Assembly (NCBI GenBank): GCA_037141055.1
Contig: JBAXDH010000001.1
Coordinates: forward strand, 35,641 to 99,640
From: CAIVAT01 sp037141055
GTDB lineage: Bacteria > Bacteroidota > Bacteroidia > Bacteroidales > FEN-979
DNA length: 64,000 nt
Reading direction: 5' to 3'
Both the position numbers and the translations under genes were made by a program. Below, piece after piece: positions 7,095 to 14,226 of this stretch. The notes under the pieces were generated by a model. It did no database searches. It was not told the DNA's origin and saw only the letters and a program-made list of their open reading frames with translations. The number at the start of each line of letters is the position of its first letter. The stretch's first letter is position 1.

Positions 7095-7406
7095 TTAAAC
7101 GCAGGATGCAGGTTTGGGAATACCGGCAACCTTTGCTGCCTTTTTCATCGGCGCCCCCGGGAAAAGACCGTAGAAGCCTTTGATGTCGATGATGCCCGAA
7201 TTCCCGACGGAACGGATTGTCAGCGTTTCACCTTTTGAAAACCGGTCCCTGAGAAAATCAAGGACTGCAAAATGTTTGTCCGAGAGTTGAATTCCTTCCT
7301 CACGGCCAATTTCGATTGCCACTTCTTTGGTCCATTGTGCAGGATTTGTAAAATAACCATCTTCATTGACGTCGACGGTTACACCTGCGATGTTTTTCTG
7401 TGCCAT
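7095..7406 (-). CDS. TusE/DsrC-family sulfur relay protein with a single C-terminal Cys
   Basis: The 103-residue protein matches the whole DsrC/TusE fold: VDVNEDGYFTNPAQWTKEVA at the N-terminus, helical middle, and the flexible C-terminal arm ending GIPKPASCV. The penultimate Cys102 (CysA, the persulfide carrier) is present. The second Cys of true DsrC, 11 residues earlier, is Ala91 here. Loss of that Cys is the TusE/DsrC-like state: it can accept and pass on sulfur but should not form the intramolecular trisulfide used with DsrAB. ATG at 7406 (MAQKNIAG) is preferred over one three codons upstream. The neighbours DsrE-like and SQR-like support sulfur relay. Confidence 0.9.
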   Translation of the reverse strand: MAQKNIAGVTVDVNEDGYFTNPAQWTKEVAIEIGREEGIQLSDKHFAVLDFLRDRFSKGETLTIRSVGNSGIIDIKGFYGLFPGAPMKKAAKVAGIPKPASCV

Positions 7407-7419
7407 ACAAAACAAGTTT

Positions 7420-7495
7420 AGATTTACGATTATTGATTTACAAATTACGATTGTTGATTTACGATTGTTGATTTACGATTGTTGATTTACGATTA
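7420..7495. repeat. 14-bp tandem repeat in the 7407-7547 gap
   Basis: ACGATTGTTGATTT is repeated three times in tandem (7447-7488), preceded by diverged copies. It lies between the TusE-like gene and the DUF1641 gene within a same-strand run. Similar ATTTACGATT-type sequence flanks the ccmB-ccmC gap at 53397-53541. Confidence 0.75.
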
Positions 7496-7547
7496 ACATT
7501 ACTACTAATCGAAGGTCTTTCAACCTCCTGCTCACCTGCCCGCCCGC

Positions 7548-8126
7548 TCACTTTCCCACATTCCCCGGGCTGATCGCCTGTACCAGCCTCAGTGTATACG
7601 AAAGCGATTTCCTCACATCAGGCGAATTCATCTGCTTCAGGAGGCCAAACAACGATTTGTTGTCCAGTTTATCGTCCATTTTTATTTCTGCGAAAGCCTT
7701 CGAAACCCGGCCCAGTGCTTCGATCACATCCGGTTGCGTCAGGTTCCTGACAATGTCGAAATATCCCTTCTGATCGAACTCGTTCATTTTATTCACGGCA
7801 TCAAGCCCGACCTGGTGCAGGATCGGCGATACATCCTTCATGAAATCCTTTGCGCTTTCGAGCATTTCGAGCATTTCATAAAACGTATCGATGTTCTGGA
7901 GTATCTTGATCAGCAGCATCGGAATTCCGTTGTGATCGAATTCCACCTGCGATTTGTCAAGCATGACAACCGTATGCCGGAATGCATCTTTTGCCACGAT
8001 GCTCAGATCGGATACCAGGTCGTCTAATTCTTCACGGTTCCTCTTTTGCAGCTCAATGCTTTCGAGGATCATGTCCATTTTGTGATTGAGTTCACTGATC
8101 TGTTCCTGGATGTTATTTTCTGACAT
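7548..8126 (-). CDS. DUF1641 family protein
   Basis: The 192-residue, all-helical soluble protein matches DUF1641: an N-terminal coiled-coil region (LNHKMDMILESIELQKRN), a central part rich in short helices, and the family-type ending with MNSPDVRKSLSYTLRLVQAI. No catalytic motif is visible. DUF1641 genes are commonly found next to sulfide:quinone oxidoreductase-like or formate dehydrogenase genes (family knowledge), and here it follows the SQR-like gene by 11 nt. It may be an accessory or scaffold subunit of that flavoprotein; this is inference. Confidence 0.82.
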   Translation of the reverse strand: MSENNIQEQISELNHKMDMILESIELQKRNREELDDLVSDLSIVAKDAFRHTVVMLDKSQVEFDHNGIPMLLIKILQNIDTFYEMLEMLESAKDFMKDVSPILHQVGLDAVNKMNEFDQKGYFDIVRNLTQPDVIEALGRVSKAFAEIKMDDKLDNKSLFGLLKQMNSPDVRKSLSYTLRLVQAISPGNVGK

Positions 8127-8137
8127 AGCTTTATGGA

Positions 8138-9367
8138 TTACATTTTTTTACCGGCCATCGTCATTTTTGAATCGATCGGCATCTCTTTGCCTTTCAGCAG
8201 GATGTGCCAGTATATCCAGCGGAACATGAGCTTTCCGTAATGGTTCATCCGTGTCTCCTTCAGCAGTCCGAAGGGGCCGATCCCAGGAAACGGGAATGAC
8301 CCGGGCAATGGCTCGGTGTCGTAGTTGAAATCAATCAGGGCGCCCTTGCCAAAGCCTGTTTCGATGTAGCAGTTGGAGTGGCCGTCAAAAGATTCGGTTA
8401 GCGCACGGTTTTCAATGGCACACATCAGGTTTTCGGTGAGGACATCGGCCTGGAAATGAACTACGGATCCCGCTTTGGATGTGGGGAAATTACCAGCATC
8501 ACCGATGACAAATATGTTTGGAAAAAAATCGGACCGCAGGGTGTGTTTATGAGCCTTTGCAAAATCCATTTCATCGCCCAGTCCGCTCAGGCCGATCATC
8601 GGATCTCCCTTGTGAACAGGGACGGATACCAGGCAGTCGAAGGGAATTTCCCGTTCATCGTATGATACCAGCATCTTCCTCTCGTTGTCAACTTTTTCAA
8701 GGTAAAAGTCCGGGATAATATTGATGTTTTTTTCTTCAAGCAGGGCTCCGAGAACCTTCGACGCCCGTGGTTTGGTGAATGCTCCTGACATCGGTGTCAC
8801 GTATGATATGTTAACCTTGTTGCGGATGCCACGCTCTACAAAAAATGCATCGGCAAACATCACGAATTCGAGCGGTGCAACCGGGCATTTGATAGGCATG
8901 TCGGCAATGTTCAGAACCAATTCCCCGCCTGGCCAGGTTTTGAAAAATTCCGACAGGGCAGTGGCGCCTTCCACTGTGTAGAAATCAAAAATATTTTTAT
9001 GCCAGAGCGGACCTTTCAGGCCGGGAGTCTCTTCCGGAACAACCCTGGTGCCCGTGGCAACTATCAGGAAATCATATTTCAGGGAGATGCCGTCCTTTAA
9101 TATAACATGGTTGCTGCTGCCGTCGATGCGTTCAATCTCCTGGAAAATTACATTCACTCCCATCGGAATAAAGCTCATTTTCGGCTTGACAACGTCCTGC
9201 CGGGTGTACATCCCGAACGGGATGAATAAAAACCCCGGTTGATAGTAATGTGTTTTGTGCTGATCAACGATGGTGATTTCCCATTCGTCGCGTGCCAGCA
9301 GTTTTCTCATTTTGTTGGACATGATCGTGCCTCCCGTGCCGGCTCCAAGGATTAATAGTCGTTTCAT
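8138..9367 (-). CDS. sulfide:quinone oxidoreductase-like NAD(P)/FAD-dependent flavoprotein
   Basis: The 409-residue protein has an N-terminal FAD-binding Rossmann motif LGAGTGGTIM, a second nucleotide region ending in ATGTRVVPEETPG, and the C-terminal FAD signature NIFVIGDAGNFPTSKAG. Two cysteines typical of sulfide:quinone oxidoreductases are present: in MPIKCPVAPLEF (near residue 160) and in SNCYIETGFGKGALIDF (near residue 335). A C-terminal amphipathic region (FRWIYWHILLKG) fits monotopic membrane attachment. It would oxidise sulfide to protein-bound persulfide or polysulfide and reduce menaquinone. It heads the operon with DUF1641, TusE-like and DsrE-like genes, the logical acceptors of the sulfur. 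Confidence 0.82.
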   Translation of the reverse strand: MKRLLILGAGTGGTIMSNKMRKLLARDEWEITIVDQHKTHYYQPGFLFIPFGMYTRQDVVKPKMSFIPMGVNVIFQEIERIDGSSNHVILKDGISLKYDFLIVATGTRVVPEETPGLKGPLWHKNIFDFYTVEGATALSEFFKTWPGGELVLNIADMPIKCPVAPLEFVMFADAFFVERGIRNKVNISYVTPMSGAFTKPRASKVLGALLEEKNINIIPDFYLEKVDNERKMLVSYDEREIPFDCLVSVPVHKGDPMIGLSGLGDEMDFAKAHKHTLRSDFFPNIFVIGDAGNFPTSKAGSVVHFQADVLTENLMCAIENRALTESFDGHSNCYIETGFGKGALIDFNYDTEPLPGSFPFPGIGPFGLLKETRMNHYGKLMFRWIYWHILLKGKEMPIDSKMTMAGKKM

Positions 9368-9402
9368 GATTTTTCAGATTAATACAACATGATTGTATGC
9401 AC

Positions 9403-9410
9403 AAAATTAC
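9403..9410 (-). promoter_or_regulatory. -7 element for the SQR-like operon
   Basis: TAATTTTG on the minus strand fits TAnnTTTG and lies 35 nt before the ATG of the flavoprotein. No clear -33 box at the expected distance. Confidence 0.4.
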
Positions 9411-9431
9411 ATATCTGAATGATACGATTTA

Positions 9432-9439
9432 TATCTTTG
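9432..9439 (+). promoter_or_regulatory. orphan -7 element TATCTTTG
   Basis: TATCTTTG on the plus strand points into the gap upstream of the convergent tatA gene. The only reading frame after it is a 22-codon ORF at 9481-9549, so it may drive a small RNA or micropeptide, or be chance. Confidence 0.3.
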
Positions 9440-9480
9440 TTATAAAATTAACACAAAATATATTCAGTCTAGATACAAAA

Positions 9481-9549
9481 ATGGGTTTATTTCAGGAGGG
9501 TGTGAAACAATTAGCAATCGATTCCCGGAGGAGCAGGAATGACATGTAA
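9481..9549 (+). CDS. possible 22-codon micro-ORF
   Basis: ATG at 9481 opens a frame MGLFQEGVKQLAIDSRRSRN ending at TAA 9549. It lies 42 nt after a TAnnTTTG element and is the only plus-strand frame in the 201-nt gap between the SQR-like and tatA genes. It resembles no family I know; coding status is doubtful. Confidence 0.12.
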   Translation: MGLFQEGVKQLAIDSRRSRNDM

Positions 9550-9568
9550 TAGAAAACGGGGAAAATTA

Positions 9569-9793
9569 TCAGGATTTCTTTTCAGTCTGGTCGGCAGTAG
9601 TAGTTTTCTCGGAAGGTTTTTTCAATTCTTCTTCCATGCCGTCCACTCCGTCTTTGAAACTTTTTACCCCTTTTCCCAATCCTTTCATGAGTTCGGGAAT
9701 TTTTTTCCCGCCAAAAAGAAGAAGTACAACAAGGGCAATGAGCAGGAGCTCAGTTGTGCCAAGTCCGAAAATTAACAAGATGCTTAGGGTCAT
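9569..9793 (-). CDS. tatA: Tat translocase pore subunit TatA/TatE
   Basis: This 74-residue protein has the TatA layout: a short N-terminal membrane helix (LGTTELLLIALVVLLLFGGK), the hinge FGGKKIPELMKGLGKGVKSF that begins the amphipathic helix, and a charged Glu/Lys/Thr tail. TatA oligomerises in the inner membrane to pass folded proteins recognised by TatC (1872-2705). It stands alone with its own -7 element at 9824-9831 and is not in an operon with tatC, a common arrangement in Bacteroidota. Confidence 0.93.
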   Translation of the reverse strand: MTLSILLIFGLGTTELLLIALVVLLLFGGKKIPELMKGLGKGVKSFKDGVDGMEEELKKPSEKTTTADQTEKKS

Positions 9794-9823
9794 GATTTCG
9801 GTTTTTTAGGGTGCTATGCGCTG

Positions 9824-9831
9824 CAAAGATA
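9824..9831 (-). promoter_or_regulatory. -7 element for tatA
   Basis: TATCTTTG on the minus strand matches TAnnTTTG and lies 30 nt upstream of the tatA ATG, inside the 44-nt gap after queA. Confidence 0.5.
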
Positions 9832-9837
9832 CAAATG

Positions 9838-11091
9838 TTAATGCAATTCTGTGACAGGGTTAAAAAAGAGACAGGAATCACCATAACTAAGGAACCTGAA
9901 CCCGTTTGACAGGGCATAATCATACGCATCTTTCCAGTTTCCGCCGATCAGCGCCGCGACAAGCAGCAGCAGGGTGCTCTGGGGCATGTGAAAGTTCGTG
10001 ATCAGTCCGGAAAGGAGCCTGTACCGGTATCCCGGCGCAATCATGAGCCGGGTCTCACCCGAATATTCTTCAAGATGATTCTTCTGGAGAAAATCAAGCA
10101 GCGCCTCCAGCGACTGAGCCGTTGTTATGGTGCCGGTCCCATTGGCCTGGTAAGGTTCCCATTGCGTGACAAGCGGGAGGCATGCCGGGCCTTCGCGGAT
10201 CAGCCTGGCCCCGAGCCAGTACAAACTTTCCATGGTCCGGGCGGAGGTGGTTCCGACGGCGAAAACAGGCCTTCCGGGATTATTCAGCAGGTGTTCAATC
10301 ACATCCGCACGGACCACTATTTTTTCATGATGCATCACATGACTGCCAATCTGCTCCGCAACAACCGGCCGGAATGTTCCCACCCCCACATGCAGCGTGA
10401 CTTTTTCAACCTCGACCCCTTTCGAAATAAGGCGGGTTAACACGGAATCCGTAAAATGAAGTCCTGCCGTTGGCGCTGCCACCGAACCGTCATGGTCAGC
10501 GTAAATCGTCTGGTATCGCTCATTGTCAAGTAGTTCTGAAGGCCGGTTTATATAGGGTGGCAAGGGAATGAGCCCCATGATTTCCAGGATTTCCGAAAAC
10601 CGTTTCCCGGGGGGATTCCACCGAAATGAGATTTCATGACTGCCATCGCCACAATCGCCGGTATGCTCGGCAAACAACTGGTAAACTTGGCCATGCAGGG
10701 TCGATTCAAGCACCAGGGAACCGGACTTCCAGCGTTTCAGGTTTCCGACCAGGCATTTCCACTTTGAGGCAGATTGCTGTTGAAAGGCAGCCTGAATCTC
10801 ACGAACCGGCGCGATCGGTTCCAGGCAAAAAATTTCCACCCGTGAACCGGTTTGCTTCCTGAAGATCAGCCTCGCCCTGATCACCCGGGTATTGTTGAAA
10901 ACCAGCAGACTGTTTGCAGGGAGATACGCGTCAATATTTGAAAAAATATCCTGGCTGATCCGGCCCTGGCTGTATACCAGGAGTTTTGATGCATCGCGCT
11001 CTGCCAGCGGGAATTGGGCAATTTTATCCGCAGGCAGCTCATAATCGAAATCTTTGATGGAAATTGTTTCAGGATTCGGCATCAGGAACAT
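9838..11091 (-). CDS. queA: S-adenosylmethionine:tRNA ribosyltransferase-isomerase QueA
   Basis: QueA transfers and isomerises the ribosyl part of SAM to 7-aminomethyl-deazaguanine at the tRNA wobble position, forming epoxyqueuosine. Family marks are ISIKDFDYELPADKIAQFP at the N-terminus, DASKLLVY, LLVFNNTRVIRARL, VAAPTAGLHFT, LHVGVGTFRPV and NFHMPQSTLLLLVAALIG near the C-terminus. At 417 residues it is somewhat longer than the usual 340-360, mostly through insertions near residues 100-130 and at GACHL-like loops around 290. A second ATG three codons in (11082) is an equally good start. Flanked by tatA and an outer-membrane protein gene; no other queuosine gene is in the window. Confidence 0.93.
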   Translation of the reverse strand: MFLMPNPETISIKDFDYELPADKIAQFPLAERDASKLLVYSQGRISQDIFSNIDAYLPANSLLVFNNTRVIRARLIFRKQTGSRVEIFCLEPIAPVREIQAAFQQQSASKWKCLVGNLKRWKSGSLVLESTLHGQVYQLFAEHTGDCGDGSHEISFRWNPPGKRFSEILEIMGLIPLPPYINRPSELLDNERYQTIYADHDGSVAAPTAGLHFTDSVLTRLISKGVEVEKVTLHVGVGTFRPVVAEQIGSHVMHHEKIVVRADVIEHLLNNPGRPVFAVGTTSARTMESLYWLGARLIREGPACLPLVTQWEPYQANGTGTITTAQSLEALLDFLQKNHLEEYSGETRLMIAPGYRYRLLSGLITNFHMPQSTLLLLVAALIGGNWKDAYDYALSNGFRFLSYGDSCLFFNPVTELH

Positions 11092-11125
11092 TTTCCGGCA
11101 AAGGTCGGTAAAAATTCAGAGAGGT

Positions 11126-12568
11126 TCAGTGCTTGTCTGAATTGAAGAATGTTGGTTTATAGGTCAGCATGACATACGCATACTGTGCCCATTTGCCGGT
11201 ACCCGGGTTCAATCCGTTCAGCCTTTCCATGGTTGTTGTAGGCAGGAAAAAGCAATAGGCGGCATTCACCTCAAAATTGTTAAAAGGTTTGTACAAAACC
11301 ATCAGGTCAACTTCCGATCCGAGATTCCTGTTTACTTCAACATACGGCGTGTCACCGGGTTTTTTTATGGTGACAGGTAAATAGCCCTGCGCCAGGCCGA
11401 ACATCCGCCAGGTTGCTTCAACTGAAGCCTTTCCGGTAAGTGCAAGGGTTGCCTTGGCATACAGGTCGGTAAGACCGGCACTGTTCCCGCTGGTTACCTG
11501 GGTGCTGAACATATCCATATAACCGTAAAATCCATGGTTGGTTCCGTATAAAGTGGAAAAGGAGGCCGACCTGGTTTTCAACCCCTCCGTGTCAGAGTAA
11601 TTGTTGCCGCTCATGTATTCATATCCCGCCAGGATGGTGAGCGGCTTCACTACTTTATAGGATGCGTATCCCCCGGCAAACCCGGCGCTTATAGTTTTGC
11701 CATCGCTAAAATGCCCTGCCTGGTAATATCCTGCTCCGAAAAGTTTAAGATTTTTATATGTGTACGAAGCTGTTCCGCCGAATGTGAACCTTCCGTACAA
11801 CTGGGTCGGGTAGGAGGTGGTGGCAGTTGAAACGGTAGTGGTTGGAATGGAGGTGGTGCCAATCGTATCATGGTTGCTGTTGATCACATAGAAAATCTGG
11901 TACGATGTTGAACTGTTTTTTACAGTGCTGTTGGGTTTTTGAAAAACATCCAGGATGGCAAGTACACTGAAAACCAGGTTATCCTTCAAAAACTTCTTCT
12001 GTTCATAAAGGTATCCCATGTACTTGTAATTTTTCAACGGATAGGAGGACAGGAATGCGGTGGCGGGCGAAGTGTTGTTGATGGCAAAACCAAAATCACC
12101 CCGGTAACTTTCACCGGCAGATTCCCATTGCAGCAGTGCCACATCGTGGGTGGCGCCTTTGGGCCCCCAGTTTGAATTTCCAAACAACCGTGCGTCATCG
12201 TAAATTAACTCCATCCGTCCTATTTTAAAGGCAATTCCCTTTGTGAAGTTATACTTGAACCAGCCTTCGTAAATGTTGATTGTATTACGGGTAATGGTGT
12301 CGGAAGAATAGTTGTTCTCTCCGTAAACATAGGCATGCTGAATGGAAAATTTTGCCTGGAACTGTTCATTTTTATAGTCAAAGATCAGCCTGTTCCTGCC
12401 GAGGATGTCAAAATATGGAGTCTGGCTCGAATCCCTTAATTTGGAATATCCGTCGCGGTATTCGATGCGGGGTCTGAATTCGGCTGAGATGTTGAATTGT
12501 GCCACGGCATTCACTGTGAACATGGCCAGCAGGCATCCTGCAAGAACGAGTTTTTTAATGTTTTTCAT
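11126..12568 (-). CDS. outer-membrane beta-barrel protein, alginate-export-like
   Basis: The 480-residue protein has a signal peptide (LVLAGCLLAMFTVNAVA, cleavage before QFNISAEF) and alternating amphipathic strands through the whole length. These open with FRPRIEYRDGYSKL and DILGRNRLIFDYKNEQFQAK, a pattern of the alginate-export (AlgE-like) barrel family, and end in an aromatic-terminated strand with YAYVMLTYKPTFF. It would be a porin-like channel; the solute is unknown and no polysaccharide genes lie beside it. It is monocistronic with a -7 element at 12606-12613 and divergent from pssA. Confidence 0.75.
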   Translation of the reverse strand: MKNIKKLVLAGCLLAMFTVNAVAQFNISAEFRPRIEYRDGYSKLRDSSQTPYFDILGRNRLIFDYKNEQFQAKFSIQHAYVYGENNYSSDTITRNTINIYEGWFKYNFTKGIAFKIGRMELIYDDARLFGNSNWGPKGATHDVALLQWESAGESYRGDFGFAINNTSPATAFLSSYPLKNYKYMGYLYEQKKFLKDNLVFSVLAILDVFQKPNSTVKNSSTSYQIFYVINSNHDTIGTTSIPTTTVSTATTSYPTQLYGRFTFGGTASYTYKNLKLFGAGYYQAGHFSDGKTISAGFAGGYASYKVVKPLTILAGYEYMSGNNYSDTEGLKTRSASFSTLYGTNHGFYGYMDMFSTQVTSGNSAGLTDLYAKATLALTGKASVEATWRMFGLAQGYLPVTIKKPGDTPYVEVNRNLGSEVDLMVLYKPFNNFEVNAAYCFFLPTTTMERLNGLNPGTGKWAQYAYVMLTYKPTFFNSDKH

Positions 12569-12605
12569 CGGAGGGGAAGTTTAAATTTCAGGTGAAACCA
12601 GGAAG

Positions 12606-12613
12606 CAAATTTA
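12606..12613 (-). promoter_or_regulatory. -7 element for the outer-membrane barrel gene
   Basis: TAAATTTG on the minus strand fits TAnnTTTG and lies 37 nt before the ATG at 12568. Confidence 0.5.
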
Positions 12614-12671
12614 GGGAAATCGACGCTGATATTGAAATGAAATCAATGTGTTTTTTTGATGAAATATTGGG

Positions 12672-12679
12672 TAAATTTG
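12672..12679 (+). promoter_or_regulatory. -7 element for pssA
   Basis: TAAATTTG fits TAnnTTTG and lies 16 nt before the pssA ATG at 12696. A TTTG at 12655-12658 is only 13 nt upstream, shorter than the usual spacing. Confidence 0.5.
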
Positions 12680-12695
12680 TATAAAAATCCGGGAT

Positions 12696-13439
12696 ATGAA
12701 TATCAGGCAGCACATTCCAAATACCATAACGATTTTCAATCTTCTGAGCGGGGTGATTTCACTTACGCTGACTTTCAAAGGGGATTATGTGAATGCATCC
12801 CTGTTTATTTTCCTCGCGGCCGTATTTGATTTCCTCGACGGCAATGCTGCACGGATGCTCAATGCTCATTCCGACCTGGGAAAGCAGCTTGACTCGCTTG
12901 CCGATATGGTTTCCTTCGGTGTGGCCCCGGGGGTAATGATTTTCCAGATGATTTCGGTACAGTGTGCCGGGAGCTGCAATATCTTCGAACGGATGCACCT
13001 GACGCCCTATCTGGCCATGCTGATCCCGGTGTGTTCTGCACTCAGGCTTGCAAAATTCAACATCGATCCGAGGCAGGAGGTAAATTTCATCGGATTGCCC
13101 ACACCGGCGAATGCGATATTTTTTGCATCAATTCCATTGGTGCTGTTTGTCCAGCCAGGCCTGTTCAGCTTTGTCCATGTTGATTTTCTCGTGACGTTTT
13201 TTTCGAACACGAGGGTGCTCACAATCATGGCAGTTTTCTTTTCATATCTCCTGATCTCGGATTTTAAGATATTTTCCATGAAGTTTAAAAACATGGGATG
13301 GCAGGGAAACGAGCTGCGCTATATCTTGCTGATCATCTCCCTTGTGATGTTCCTGCTTTTCTTCCTCAGCGCAATCCCCATCATCATCATGGTCTATATA
13401 CTGATGTCGGTTTTCTTTCAGAATTATATTGTGGAATAA
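12696..13439 (+). CDS. pssA: CDP-diacylglycerol--serine O-phosphatidyltransferase
   Basis: The 247-residue membrane enzyme carries the CDP-alcohol phosphatidyltransferase signature D-x2-DG-x2-AR-x8-G-x3-D-x3-D, seen as DFLDGNAARM then SDLGKQLDSLAD (residues 45-74). About six to eight membrane helices follow. It makes phosphatidylserine, the precursor of phosphatidylethanolamine, at the inner membrane. No psd gene is adjacent. It is convergent with lptB, with 17 nt between the stop codons. Confidence 0.92.
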   Translation: MNIRQHIPNTITIFNLLSGVISLTLTFKGDYVNASLFIFLAAVFDFLDGNAARMLNAHSDLGKQLDSLADMVSFGVAPGVMIFQMISVQCAGSCNIFERMHLTPYLAMLIPVCSALRLAKFNIDPRQEVNFIGLPTPANAIFFASIPLVLFVQPGLFSFVHVDFLVTFFSNTRVLTIMAVFFSYLLISDFKIFSMKFKNMGWQGNELRYILLIISLVMFLLFFLSAIPIIIMVYILMSVFFQNYIVE

Positions 13440-13456
13440 ACGAAGTTGCGGTTTTC

Positions 13457-14179
13457 CTAGCGCAACTCGAAATTCTGGCCCAGGTAAACTTTCCTTACAT
13501 GGGGGTCGTCCGCGAGTTCTTTTCCGGTACCGGCTTTCAGGATGGAGCCTTCGAACAGCAGGTATGACCGGTCGGTGATCGAGAGGGTTTCATGAACGTT
13601 ATGGTCGGTGATCAGCACCCCGATGTTTTTCTCCTTCAGTCGGGTGACGATTTGCTGGATGTCTTCAACCGCAATCGGATCGATGCCCGCAAAAGGTTCG
13701 TCGAGCAATACAAATTTCGGATCTACGGCAAGCGACCTGGCAATTTCACACCTGCGGCGCTCCCCGCCCGACAGCGTGATGCCCTCGCTTTTCCTGACAT
13801 GCTGAAGGCCGAACTCGTCCAGCAATTTCTCCAGCCGCTCTTTTTGCTGATCCCTGGAAAGCCCGGTAAACTCCAGGATCGACCGGATGTTGTCTTCCAC
13901 GGTGAGTTTCCTGAAAATGGACGCTTCCTGGGGAAGGTAGCTGATGCCGCGCTGCGCCCTCTTGTACATGGGTTCCCTGGTGATGTTCAGATCGTCGAGG
14001 AAAACCTCTCCCGACAACGGTTTGATCAGCCCGACGATGATGTAGAATGAAGTGGTTTTCCCGGCTCCGTTCGGTCCCAGCAATCCGACGATTTCACCCT
14101 GGTTCAGTTCGATTGAAACCTCGTTGACAACAGTGCGTTTCCTGTATTTCTTGACGATTTTTTCAGTCCGGAGGATCAT
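13457..14179 (-). CDS. lptB: LPS export ABC transporter ATPase LptB
   Basis: The 240-residue ATPase has Walker A LLGPNGAGKTT, Q-loop SYLPQEASIFRKLTVEDN (the LptB-typical sequence), signature LSGGERRRCEIA, Walker B KFVLLDEPFAGIDP and the switch His in VLITDHNVHETL. LptB powers extraction of lipopolysaccharide from the inner membrane with LptF/LptG (one candidate permease at 47650-49083). The ATG at 14179 (MILRTEKIVKKYRKR) is used; the in-frame extension to 14224 is not conserved-looking. It follows the DUF5686 gene by 47 nt in a kdsD, DUF5686, lptB run, tying the three to outer-membrane/LPS biogenesis. Confidence 0.93.
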   Translation of the reverse strand: MILRTEKIVKKYRKRTVVNEVSIELNQGEIVGLLGPNGAGKTTSFYIIVGLIKPLSGEVFLDDLNITREPMYKRAQRGISYLPQEASIFRKLTVEDNIRSILEFTGLSRDQQKERLEKLLDEFGLQHVRKSEGITLSGGERRRCEIARSLAVDPKFVLLDEPFAGIDPIAVEDIQQIVTRLKEKNIGVLITDHNVHETLSITDRSYLLFEGSILKAGTGKELADDPHVRKVYLGQNFELR

Positions 14180-14226
14180 GCAATGAGTATTAATTGAGTA
14201 AAAGGAATTGTTAACCGGCCACAAAA

